Notes: generated from the sequence alone by a model not told the origin. Positions 1-5,903 are shown, counted from the first letter of the stretch. The stretch: 6,914 bases of DNA from WHTB01 sp050699035 (GCA_050699035.1 JBOHDE010000213.1:1-6914), one strand, 5' to 3'. A program made the numbers and translations.

Positions 1-2
1 AC

Positions 3-929
3 ACGATCCCGGCGGCGTTGCTCGACCGGATGGAGCTGGTCCGGCTCGACGGCTACACCGAGGACGAGAAGGTCGTCATCGGTCGCGACCACCTGCTCTC
101 GCGGCAGCTCGAGCGCGCCGCGTTGCGTCCCGACGAGGTCGCGCTGACCGACGATGCGTTGCGCCTGGTCGCGTCCGAGCACACCAGAGAGGCAGGGGTA
201 CGCCAGCTCGAGCGGGCGCTCGCCAAGGTGCTGCGCAAGGTGGCGACCCAGCTCGCGTCCGGCCAGGCCGAGGCGCCGGTCACGGTGGACGCCGCGGACC
301 TGCGCGGCTACCTCGGCCAGCCACGGTTCACCCCTGAGTCGGCGCAGCGTACGTCGGTGCCCGGTGTGTCGACCGGGCTGGCGGTCACCGGCGCCGGCGG
401 CGACGTGCTCTTCGTCGAGGCCGCCGCGATGCCGGGTGAGCCCGGTCTGTCGCTGACCGGTCAGCTCGGCGACGTGATGAAGGAGTCGGGCCAGATCGCC
501 TTGTCCTACCTGCGGGCCAACGGCGCACGGCTCGGCCTCCCGGTCGACGCCCTGCGCGAGCAGCGGGTGCACCTCCACGTACCCGCCGGAGCCGTGCCAA
601 AGGACGGTCCGTCGGCCGGAGTCACCATGACCACGGCGATGGCGTCGCTGCTGACCGGGCGTCCGGTGCGCAGCGAGGTCGGCATGACCGGTGAGGTGTC
701 GCTGACCGGACGGGTGCTGCCGATCGGGGGCGTCAAGCAGAAGCTGCTGGCTGCGCACCGCGCCGGACTCACCGAGGTGGTGCTCCCGCAGCGCAACGAG
801 CCGGACCTCGACGACGTACCCGCGAGCGTGCTCGAGGAGCTGACCGTGCACCTGGTCGGCGACGTCTCCGAGGTGCTGGAGCTCGCGCTGGCGCCGTCCG
901 TCCGGCAACCGGTCGCCGAGGTCGCCTAG
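3..929 (+). CDS. lon: ATP-dependent protease Lon (LonA), C-terminal part, 5' end outside window
   Basis: Lon is a cytosolic AAA+ serine protease that degrades misfolded and regulatory proteins. The reading frame is open from base 3, so the start lies upstream. About 308 codons are visible of a protein usually near 770-800 residues. The first residues, IPAALLDRMELVRLDGYTE, are the typical end of the AAA+ core, followed by the helical lid containing EHTREAGVRQLER. The S16 protease domain starts near visible residue 115 and carries GLSLTGQLGDVMKES. The catalytic serine lies in PKDGPSAGVT (Ser204, codon 612-614). The catalytic lysine lies in GGVKQKLLAAHRAG (Lys247, codon 741-743). Their spacing of 43 residues equals that of Ser679 and Lys722 in E. 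coli Lon, so the protease site looks intact. The Walker motifs and N-terminal substrate domain are out of view. The gene converges on the L,D-transpeptidase gene. Confidence 0.96.
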   Translation, partial: TIPAALLDRMELVRLDGYTEDEKVVIGRDHLLSRQLERAALRPDEVALTDDALRLVASEHTREAGVRQLERALAKVLRKVATQLASGQAEAPVTVDAADLRGYLGQPRFTPESAQRTSVPGVSTGLAVTGAGGDVLFVEAAAMPGEPGLSLTGQLGDVMKESGQIALSYLRANGARLGLPVDALREQRVHLHVPAGAVPKDGPSAGVTMTTAMASLLTGRPVRSEVGMTGEVSLTGRVLPIGGVKQKLLAAHRAGLTEVVLPQRNEPDLDDVPASVLEELTVHLVGDVSEVLELALAPSVRQPVAEVA

Positions 930-937
930 AGTCTGGC

Positions 938-999
938 CCTTACTCCGCTGACCTGCTGCGCGACCCTCGGAGGGCGCCTCGCGACGGTCGGGAGTAAGG
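938..999. terminator. Strong hairpin between convergent lon and L,D-transpeptidase genes
   Basis: A perfect 9-bp inverted repeat, CCTTACTCC (938-946) and GGAGTAAGG (991-999), closes a structured interior. GACC (950-953) pairs with GGTC (986-989), CGCGA (959-963) with TCGCG (979-983), and CCCT (964-967) with AGGG (971-974) around a 3-nt loop. All 22 pairs are Watson-Crick, so the RNA from either strand can fold. The element starts 8 bases after the lon stop and ends 16 bases before the transpeptidase stop, which suits a bidirectional terminator. No T-tract follows on either strand, as is common in actinobacterial terminators. The function is inferred from position and structure. Confidence 0.7.
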
Positions 1000-1015
1000 A
1001 GCCACACCCTAACCG

Positions 1016-2098
1016 TCAGGAGCGGTAGACGATCACCCGGTCGCCGACGTGCACCTGGTCGAACAGCGAGGCGATCGCGTCCCGGTTGCGAACATTGACA
1101 CAGCCGTGCGACGCGCCGTTGTAGCCGTTGGCGGCGAAGTCGGGCGAGTAGTGGACGGCCTGCCCGCCGCTGAAGAACATCGCGAACGGCATCGGGGTGT
1201 CGTACAACGAGGACACGTGGTCACGTGACTTGGAGTTGACGCTGAACGCCCCCTCGCGGGTCGGCGTCATCTCGGAGCCGAAGCGTACGTCGAGCGCCAT
1301 CCGTACTTTGCCGCCGATGACCCAGCGGAGGCTGTTGGACGACTTGTCGATGCAGAGCGCCCGACCCGTCGTGCAGCGCGGGTCGAGGGCCGCCGGACCT
1401 CCCGACGAAGCGCGGTTGTGCAGCTCGTCGTCGGTGGGCTCACGGGTCATGCCGAGCAGCAGGTCCCAGGTGCGCTGGTCGACATTGCCGGTCACCGGGA
1501 TGCCGCGCTTGTCCTGGAAGCCCTTGACCGACGCGACCGTCGTGTCGCCGTAATTGGGCGTGACCTGCGGGCTGAACCAGCCGATCTGCTTGAGCCGGGC
1601 CTGCAGCTCGCGCACCCGGTCGCCGCTGTCGTCCGGCCCGATGATGGTCGGCCCCGGGCGCAGGACGTTGTGCTTCTCGTCGTGGGTCGGCGTCTCAGTC
1701 ATCGCGACCAGCCGCTGCCAGGTACGCCGGTCGACCGTGCCGGACGCCCACAGCTTGCGCTTGGCCTGGAAGCCCTTGACCGCGTCGCGCGTGGCGCCGT
1801 CGTACTGACCGGTGATCTTCGGCTCGAGGTACCACTCCAACTCGCGCAGCCGCACCTGCAGCTCGCGGACCTTCTCGCCCCGCGACCCGACCGCCAGCAC
1901 CGGCTTCGGCTTCACGGTGGGCGTCGCGGCGGGCGTCGGTGTCCCGGTCGGTGCCGGCGTGACCGTGGGCTCCGCCCGGGGCGCCGTCTGGTCGCGGTCC
2001 TCGGTCAGCTTGTTGACCCCGTACGCCGCCCCGGTCGCCACCGCCACGGCGAGCACCGCCGCCGCGATCCCGCTGCCGATCGCTCGTCCTCTTCCCAC
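1016..2098 (-). CDS. Membrane-anchored L,D-transpeptidase (YkuD) with two peptidoglycan-binding repeats
   Basis: The 360-residue product probably forms 3-3 cross-links in peptidoglycan outside the membrane. In order, it has a short basic N-terminus, a hydrophobic anchor or uncleaved signal (about residues 9-28), a Thr/Pro-rich spacer (about 40-66), two PG_binding_1-type repeats (about 68-131 and 155-216), and a YkuD catalytic domain (about 245-359). The catalytic signature is His316 followed by SHGCVNV, with the nucleophile at Cys333 and His331 beside it. Cys242 and Cys249 just before the catalytic domain could form a disulfide. No lipobox is evident. The start is GTG at 2098, chosen because GGAAGGA lies 5 bases upstream and the signal-anchor follows directly. 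The gene faces lon tail-to-tail and diverges from the S4 gene. The repeats resemble spore or cell-wall amidase modules, but the SHGC motif makes transpeptidase the better call. Confidence 0.93.
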   Translation of the reverse strand: MGRGRAIGSGIAAAVLAVAVATGAAYGVNKLTEDRDQTAPRAEPTVTPAPTGTPTPAATPTVKPKPVLAVGSRGEKVRELQVRLRELEWYLEPKITGQYDGATRDAVKGFQAKRKLWASGTVDRRTWQRLVAMTETPTHDEKHNVLRPGPTIIGPDDSGDRVRELQARLKQIGWFSPQVTPNYGDTTVASVKGFQDKRGIPVTGNVDQRTWDLLLGMTREPTDDELHNRASSGGPAALDPRCTTGRALCIDKSSNSLRWVIGGKVRMALDVRFGSEMTPTREGAFSVNSKSRDHVSSLYDTPMPFAMFFSGGQAVHYSPDFAANGYNGASHGCVNVRNRDAIASLFDQVHVGDRVIVYRS

Positions 2099-2234
2099 GG
2101 TCGTCCTTCCGTACCGGCCCCACCCAAAGGGATGCCGTGTCCACCCTGTTGACGCTTATCGTGCCGGTTTGGTTGCACAAGTGGCGCTGATCCTGCCACG
2201 ACACGCCCGGATGCGGTCGGATTAAGGTGACGTC
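2099..2234. promoter_or_regulatory. Divergent promoter region between transpeptidase and S4-domain genes
   Basis: These 136 bp must hold the promoters of both flanking genes, which point away from each other. On the plus strand TTGACG (2149-2154) looks like a -35 box, but I see no matching -10 at normal spacing. On the minus strand the less GC-rich stretch at about 2150-2180 contains GATAAG, a weak -10 candidate. A 5-bp inverted repeat, GTGGC (2181-2185) and GCCAC (2195-2199), lies in the middle. Exact promoter positions cannot be settled by eye. Confidence 0.35.
2104..2110 (-). promoter_or_regulatory. Ribosome binding site of the L,D-transpeptidase gene
   Basis: On the minus strand GGAAGGA ends 5 bases before the GTG at 2098-2096. 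This is the best Shine-Dalgarno match in the vicinity and decides for GTG over any upstream codon. Confidence 0.65.
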
Positions 2235-2444
2235 GTGGAGCGGGATGTGGAGATCCGGGACGCGACGATCCGGCTCGGACAGCTGTTGAAGCTGGCCGAC
2301 CTGGTCGACAGCGGCGCCGACGTCAAGGCGCTGCTCGCCGACGGCGCGGTGTCCGTGAACGGTGAGCCGGAGACACGGCGCGGGCGACAGCTAGCCGTCG
2401 GCGACGTCGTGTCGGTGGGGGGAGATCAGGTGCGGGTGTGCTGA
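2235..2444 (+). CDS. Small S4-domain RNA-binding protein (YbcJ/YaaA-like)
   Basis: This 69-residue protein is essentially a single S4 RNA-binding fold. The motif IRLGQLLKLADLVDSGADVK (residues 12-31) is followed by ALLADGAVSVNGEPETRRGR (32-51) and a short beta strand ending QVRVC. The VNGE-x-x-TRRGR segment is the typical signature of the stand-alone S4 proteins of the YbcJ group, thought to bind structured RNA or ribosomes. A specific target is not known to me. The GTG start at 2235 is supported by AAGGTGA (2224-2230), 4 bases upstream, and by the length matching the family. The gene stands alone, diverging from the transpeptidase gene and converging on the FKBP gene with only 9 bp between the two stop codons. 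Confidence 0.88.
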   Translation: MERDVEIRDATIRLGQLLKLADLVDSGADVKALLADGAVSVNGEPETRRGRQLAVGDVVSVGGDQVRVC

Positions 2445-2462
2445 CGCCGGGTGTCAGTGCAC
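2436..2462. terminator. Hairpin spanning both stop codons of convergent S4 and FKBP genes
   Basis: GTGTGCTGAC (2436-2445) can pair with GTCAGTGCAC (2453-2462) around a 7-nt loop. That gives a 10-bp stem in the plus-strand RNA, with eight Watson-Crick pairs and two G-U wobbles. On the minus-strand RNA the two wobbles become A-C mismatches, so the hairpin should work better for the S4 transcript. The stem contains the TGA of the S4 gene and the last codons and stop of the FKBP gene. There is no T-tract. Confidence 0.5.
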
Positions 2463-2825
2463 GCCGACGAGGTCGACCACGAAGATCAGCGTCTCGCCCG
2501 GCGCGATCGCACCACCGGCGCCCCGGTCGCCGTACGCCAGGTGGGGTGGGATGACCAGCTTGCGACGGCCGCCGACCTTCATCCCGTCGACGCCCTGGTC
2601 CCACCCGGGGATCACGCGGCCGGTGCCGAGCTGGAACTCCAGCGGCTCGCCGCGGTTGTACGATGCGTCGAACTCCTCGCCGGTGGAGAACGACACGCCG
2701 ACGTAGTGGACCTGCACATGGGACCCGGCGCCTGCCTCGTCGCCGCCGCCCACGGCGAGGTCGGTGACCTCGAGGTCACCCGGAGGCTGTCCGTCCGGGA
2801 AGTCGATCTCTGGCTTGTCAGGCAT
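2454..2825 (-). CDS. FKBP-type peptidyl-prolyl cis-trans isomerase, cytosolic
   Basis: The 123-residue product catalyses cis-trans isomerisation of proline peptide bonds and assists protein folding. It is a single FKBP domain (about residues 17-122) after a short acidic and proline-rich lead. Typical pocket residues are present: Tyr41 in VHYVG, Phe52-Asp53 in EEFDASYNRG, Val71-Ile72 and Trp75 in GRVIPGWDQGV, Tyr98 in LAYGDRGAGG and Phe115 in LIFVVDLV. The GMKVGGRRKLVIPP segment is also characteristic. No signal peptide or membrane segment is seen, so it should be cytosolic. The ATG at 2825 fits the family N-terminus (MPDKPEIDFPDG), although the Shine-Dalgarno match is poor. It lies 23 bp downstream of the CBS gene on the same strand with no visible promoter between, which suggests co-transcription. 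Confidence 0.94.
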   Translation of the reverse strand: MPDKPEIDFPDGQPPGDLEVTDLAVGGGDEAGAGSHVQVHYVGVSFSTGEEFDASYNRGEPLEFQLGTGRVIPGWDQGVDGMKVGGRRKLVIPPHLAYGDRGAGGAIAPGETLIFVVDLVGVH

Positions 2826-2848
2826 GACCCGCAGACTACAAGGCCGAC

Positions 2849-3280
2849 CTATTGGGTGTTTGCGACATAGTTGGTGAGCTGGTCACGCTCGAACTCCAGC
2901 TCGCCGATGCGCGACTTGACGACGTCGCCGATGCTGATGATGCCGGCCAGCCCGCCGTCGACCAGCACGGGTACGTGACGGATCCGGTGCTCGGTCATCA
3001 GATGCATCAGATGGTCGACGCTCTCACCGGGCTCGCAGCTGCGCACCTCGGCAGTCATGATGTCGCTGACCGGTGCGTCGAGCACGCCGGGATCGCTCGC
3101 GAGCCGGCGGACCACGTCGCGCTCCGACACGATGCCCTGCACGGTGGAGCCGTCGGTGGTGACGACGAGTGCGCCGAGGTTGTGCTCGTTGAGCAGCGCG
3201 ACGAGATCACGGACGGTGGCCTCGGGCACGATCGTGATGACGTCGGCACCCTTCGACTGGAGCACTTGGTTGATGCGCAT
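2849..3280 (-). CDS. CBS-pair domain protein
   Basis: The 143-residue soluble protein consists almost entirely of two CBS motifs (about residues 9-62 and 72-126), which fold into a Bateman module that usually senses adenine nucleotides. The first ends with GIVSERDVVRRL and the second with GIISIGDVVKSRI. Ser52-x-x-Asp55 and Ser116-x-x-Asp119 match the S/T-x-x-D ribose-binding pattern. A short charged tail (IGELEFERDQLTNYV) follows, as in other stand-alone CBS proteins. No catalytic domain is attached, so its partner cannot be named from sequence. The ATG at 3280 has a strong GAGGAGG Shine-Dalgarno 6 bases upstream. The gene is first in a probable two-gene unit with the FKBP gene and diverges from the membrane protein gene. 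Confidence 0.92.
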   Translation of the reverse strand: MRINQVLQSKGADVITIVPEATVRDLVALLNEHNLGALVVTTDGSTVQGIVSERDVVRRLASDPGVLDAPVSDIMTAEVRSCEPGESVDHLMHLMTEHRIRHVPVLVDGGLAGIISIGDVVKSRIGELEFERDQLTNYVANTQ

Positions 3281-3286
3281 CCATAA

Positions 3287-3293
3287 CCTCCTC
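3287..3293 (-). promoter_or_regulatory. Ribosome binding site of the CBS gene
   Basis: On the minus strand GAGGAGG lies 6 bases before the ATG at 3280-3278. It is the strongest Shine-Dalgarno sequence in the window. It favours this ATG over the overlapping out-of-frame ATG at 3284-3282. Confidence 0.7.
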
Positions 3294-3341
3294 GGCGTTG
3301 GACCCCTACCCGCAGGTTAGTGCGGCCGGTGCCACGTGCGG

Positions 3342-3347
3342 TAGATG
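3342..3347 (+). promoter_or_regulatory. Candidate -10 element of a leaderless membrane-protein transcript
   Basis: TAGATG fits the TANNNT-like -10 pattern with a mismatch at the last base. It ends 5 bases before the ATG at 3353, so transcription would begin at or next to the start codon. No convincing -35 is visible, and no good Shine-Dalgarno sequence precedes any of the candidate starts. The call is tentative. Confidence 0.3.
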
Positions 3348-3352
3348 GTTGG

Positions 3353-4111
3353 ATGGCCCGCATGTCCGTCACCAGCGTCGATCCGCGTCCTGAGACGCCG
3401 ACCGTCGCCGCCGGCGTGCTGCTCCCTGTCGCCGGGATGGCCTGGCTGACGGTCGTGCTGCTGGTCGACTCGGGGGCAGGGCTCTGGGTGCAGCGAGCCC
3501 TCGGTGCCGTCACCTGGGCCGTGCTGCTGGCGGTGCTCCGTCGCGAGACGACGCTGGTACGCACCCAGGCATGGGTCGTGGTGGCCTTCGCGACCGCTGT
3601 CGAGTACACGTTCTCGCCGCTGCTCGAGGTCTACCTTTATCGGTTCGAGAACGTGCCGGCGTACGTCCCGCCAGGGCATGGGCTGGTCTACCTCGCCGCG
3701 CTGGCGATCGGCCGTACCGACGTCGTCCGCCGTCACCTCGGCCGGTGCGCGACGGCGGTGGTGCTGGCCGGCGGGACCTACGCCGCCTACGGTCTGTGGA
3801 TCGCCGAGCGCACCGACGTCCTCGGGGCGTTCTGGTTCTGCTGCCTGCTGGGCTTCTTGGCCTGGGGGCCGTCGCGCGGTCTGTACGTCGGCGCGTTCTT
3901 CGTCGTGACGTACCTCGAGGTCGTGGGTACGGCGTTGGGCACATGGACCTGGCAGCCGGTCGACCCGACCGGGCTGGTGCCGATCGGCAACCCGCCCTCC
4001 GGGGCGGCCGGCGGCTATGGCTGGTTCGACCTGGCCGCCCTGCTGCTCGCCCCCCGCCTGCTGGCCCGCCGCCGAACTCCCGTGACCGCCGGGGCCCAAA
4101 GAACTGTTTGA
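3353..4111 (+). CDS. Conserved-looking multi-spanning membrane protein of unknown function
   Basis: I do not recognise a named family. From the ATG at 3353 the product is 252 residues with about seven or eight hydrophobic segments (roughly 17-39, 46-64, 72-90, 108-120, 133-150, 157-171, 177-195 and 223-237). Polar and aromatic residues cluster in or beside these segments: EYTFSPLLEVYLYRFENVP (84-102), YVPPGHGLVYL (104-114), Glu189, GTWTW (196-200) and GNPPSGAAGGYGWFD (212-226). Glu84, Glu92, His109, Glu189 and Asp226 are possible functional groups, which hints at an integral membrane enzyme or carrier; this is inference. The tail is basic (RLLARRR), suggesting a cytosolic C-terminus. Alternative in-frame starts are GTG 3320 and ATG 3362. 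I prefer 3353 because the sequence before it looks like a promoter rather than coding. Its stop codon lies within the -35 box of the next gene. Confidence 0.8.
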   Translation: MARMSVTSVDPRPETPTVAAGVLLPVAGMAWLTVVLLVDSGAGLWVQRALGAVTWAVLLAVLRRETTLVRTQAWVVVAFATAVEYTFSPLLEVYLYRFENVPAYVPPGHGLVYLAALAIGRTDVVRRHLGRCATAVVLAGGTYAAYGLWIAERTDVLGAFWFCCLLGFLAWGPSRGLYVGAFFVVTYLEVVGTALGTWTWQPVDPTGLVPIGNPPSGAAGGYGWFDLAALLLAPRLLARRRTPVTAGAQRTV

Positions 4112-4137
4112 CGGTCGGCGACGTGCGCGACTAACCT
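4108..4137 (+). promoter_or_regulatory. Promoter of the ArsR-MFS operon (leaderless)
   Basis: TTGACG (4108-4113) and TAACCT (4132-4137) are separated by 18 bp and match the housekeeping -35 and -10 patterns of actinobacteria. The expected start point, about 7 bases after the -10, falls on the A of the ATG at 4144, predicting a leaderless mRNA. No Shine-Dalgarno sequence precedes that ATG, which agrees. The -35 box contains the TGA stop (4109-4111) of the upstream membrane protein gene. Confidence 0.7.
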
Positions 4138-4157
4138 CCAAACATGTCTTTGGAGGT
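4134..4157. promoter_or_regulatory. Putative operator: 9-bp perfect inverted repeat over -10, start site and ATG
   Basis: ACCTCCAAA (4134-4142) and TTTGGAGGT (4149-4157) are exact inverted repeats separated by 6 bp. The 24-bp element covers the last four bases of the -10 box, the predicted transcription start and the first codons of the regulator gene. A dimer of the encoded ArsR-type protein bound here would block the promoter, so negative autoregulation is the simplest reading. The same repeat could also fold in RNA and hide the start codon if the transcript began further upstream. Confidence 0.7.
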
Positions 4158-4668
4158 CAATCGGTTCCGGGCCATCGCGCATCCGCTCCGGCTGCAGATG
4201 CTGTCCTTGCTGACCGGCGCCGCGATGAGTGCGGCCGAGCTGGCCCGCGAGCTGGATATCAGCCAGGCCAACGCGTCGTACCACCTCCGGACGCTGTTCG
4301 CGGCGGGCCTGGTCCAAGACGTCGGTCGGGAGAAGGTGCGCGGAGGCGTCGCCAAGCGCTACCGCTACGTCGTCGACGAGGGCCAGGGCCGGGACCAGCG
4401 CCGGGGTCACCACCCCGAGGGGGTCCGGCTCTACGCCGAGGCCATCGCCGCCGAGCTGGTCCGGCGGTCCGCGTACCGGCGCGCCGACAGCCGGACGACC
4501 AGCGCCGACGCCGACCTGTGGGTCGAGCCGCAGGTGTGGACGGAGGTCTGTGACCGGGTCGTGGACGTGATGCGCGACCTGCACGCCGCCGCGAAGCCGC
4601 CCCGCACCGAGGGGACGCAGCGGGTCTCCACCAGCGTGATGCTGTTCGCGATGGACGACGACCGGTGA
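4144..4668 (+). CDS. ArsR-family winged-helix transcriptional regulator
   Basis: The 174-residue protein has an N-terminal winged helix: FRAIAHPLRLQMLSLL (8-23), a helix-turn-helix with MSAAELARELDISQANASYH (28-47) as its core, and a wing at about 61-76 ending in AKRYRYV. The C-terminal half (about 90-174) is helical and charged and ends in a VSTSVMLFAMDD strand, as in regulators paired with MFS exporters. It has only one cysteine (Cys136) and no CxC metal motif, so metal sensing is unlikely and the ligand is unknown. The ATG at 4144 is supported by the promoter placing transcription start on it. Its stop overlaps the GTG of the exporter gene in a GTGA arrangement, so the two are translationally coupled. 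It probably represses this operon through the inverted repeat over its own start. Confidence 0.9.
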   Translation: MSLEVNRFRAIAHPLRLQMLSLLTGAAMSAAELARELDISQANASYHLRTLFAAGLVQDVGREKVRGGVAKRYRYVVDEGQGRDQRRGHHPEGVRLYAEAIAAELVRRSAYRRADSRTTSADADLWVEPQVWTEVCDRVVDVMRDLHAAAKPPRTEGTQRVSTSVMLFAMDDDR

Positions 4669-5903
4669 GCTGGCGCGAGTCGCTGCGGCCGTTGGCGGCT
4701 CCGCCGTTCCGCAGCTTCCTGGCCGGGCGCACGATCGACCTGTTGGGCAACTCGATGGCTCCGGTCGCGGTTGCGTTCGCGGTGCTCCACATCGGCGGCG
4801 ACGCGGGCGACCTCGGCATCGTGTTGGCGGCGCGGAGCATCCCGCTGATCGTCTTCGTGTTGTACGGCGGGGTGATCGCCGACCGCTTCCCGCGCCATCG
4901 CGTACTCGTCGTCGCCTGTGCGCTGTCGGGTGCGGTGCAGGTCCTGGCGGCCGCCCTGCTGATCGGCGACGTGGCGACGGTGGCGACGCTGGCCGCGGTC
5001 GAGGCCGTGCACGGGTCGGTATCGGCGTTCACGATGCCGGCGATACACGGGATAGTGCCGCAGCTGGTCGACCGCCGCCAGCTGCAGCAGGCCAACGCGC
5101 TGACGTCCGCGGGCCGCAGTGCCGCGCTGATGATCGGGCCCGCGGTCAGCGGCATCCTGGTGGCGACGGTCGGCGCGGGCTGGGCGCTGGCCGTCGACGG
5201 CGGCAGCTATCTGGTCGCCGGGCTGCTGTTCGCCCGGCTGCGGCTCGCGCCGGTCGAGCGAGCCAGCACGTCGATGGTGGCCGAGCTGAGGGACGGCTGG
5301 TCGGAGTTCGTGGCCCGTACCTGGGTCTGGGTGGTGGTCCTCGGGTTCGGCGTCCTCAACGCCGTGTACGCATGCGGCTGGGTCACCCTCGGGCCGGTGG
5401 TCGCCGACGGCACGATCGGTGCGGACGGCTGGGGCTTCGTGCTGACGGTGCAGGCGGTCGGGTTCCTGCTCGGCACGGTCGTGATGCTGCGGGTGTCACC
5501 GCGGTTTCCGTTGCGGCTGGGCATGATCGGGGCGCTGGGGCTCGCCCTCCCGATGGCGGCTCTCGGGGTCTCGCCCGAGTTCGTCCTGCTCGCCGTCGCG
5601 TCGTTCGTGGCCGGCATCGGTCTCGAGCTGTTCGGCGTCACCTGGGAGACCTCGCTGCAGCAGCACGTGCCGCTCGACAAGCTGTCGCGGGTGGCGTCGT
5701 ACGACATGCTCGGCTCGATCATCGCGCTGCCGCTCGGCCAGCTGGCGGCCGGACCGCTGGTCGTCTGGTTCGACGTCCGCAGCGTCGTGGTCGGCTGCGC
5801 GGTGGTGTACGCCGCGGTGGCGCTGGCGGTGCTGCTGGCGCCGTCGGTGTGGCGCCTGGGCGCGGCACCCGGTGACTCAGTCGAAGTCCGAGCGACGCCG
5901 TGA
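4665..5903 (+). CDS. Major facilitator superfamily exporter (MFS_3/DHA3-like)
   Basis: The 412-residue integral membrane protein is the right length for a 12-helix proton-driven exporter. The loop between helices 2 and 3 carries GGVIADRFPRHRVL (68-81), the MFS motif A with Asp73-Arg74. GPAVSGILVATVG (158-170) resembles the efflux-type motif C. The C-terminal half contains TWETSLQQHVPLDKLSRV (326-343) and YDMLGSIIALPLGQLAAGPL (346-365), typical of the EntS/MFS_3 group of drug and siderophore exporters. The substrate cannot be read from the sequence. The GTG start at 4665 overlaps the regulator's stop by 4 bases and needs no separate ribosome site. The 3' end overlaps hisN on the other strand by 27 bp. 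Control by the preceding ArsR protein suggests induction by the compound it exports. Confidence 0.93.
   Translation: MSWRESLRPLAAPPFRSFLAGRTIDLLGNSMAPVAVAFAVLHIGGDAGDLGIVLAARSIPLIVFVLYGGVIADRFPRHRVLVVACALSGAVQVLAAALLIGDVATVATLAAVEAVHGSVSAFTMPAIHGIVPQLVDRRQLQQANALTSAGRSAALMIGPAVSGILVATVGAGWALAVDGGSYLVAGLLFARLRLAPVERASTSMVAELRDGWSEFVARTWVWVVVLGFGVLNAVYACGWVTLGPVVADGTIGADGWGFVLTVQAVGFLLGTVVMLRVSPRFPLRLGMIGALGLALPMAALGVSPEFVLLAVASFVAGIGLELFGVTWETSLQQHVPLDKLSRVASYDMLGSIIALPLGQLAAGPLVVWFDVRSVVVGCAVVYAAVALAVLLAPSVWRLGAAPGDSVEVRATP

Noticed and set aside
1418..2152. Open frame of 244 codons on the plus strand opposite the L,D-transpeptidase
   Set aside because: Low-complexity composition of Arg, Gly, Leu and Asp; the minus strand encodes a complete and well-conserved transpeptidase.
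2181..2199. GTGGC-N9-GCCAC inverted repeat in the divergent region
   Set aside because: Only five base pairs per arm, easily due to chance in GC-rich DNA; mentioned within the promoter region but not called as an operator.
3320..3352. GTG 3320 as start of the membrane protein
   Set aside because: Only a weak AGG precedes it and the segment looks like promoter sequence; not excluded, but ATG 3353 is preferred.
3317..4141. Open frame of 274 codons on the minus strand opposite the membrane protein gene
   Set aside because: Its translation is dominated by Arg, Gly, Gln and Pro with no recognisable domain, as expected for the complement of a high-GC gene; the plus-strand reading has clear membrane helices.
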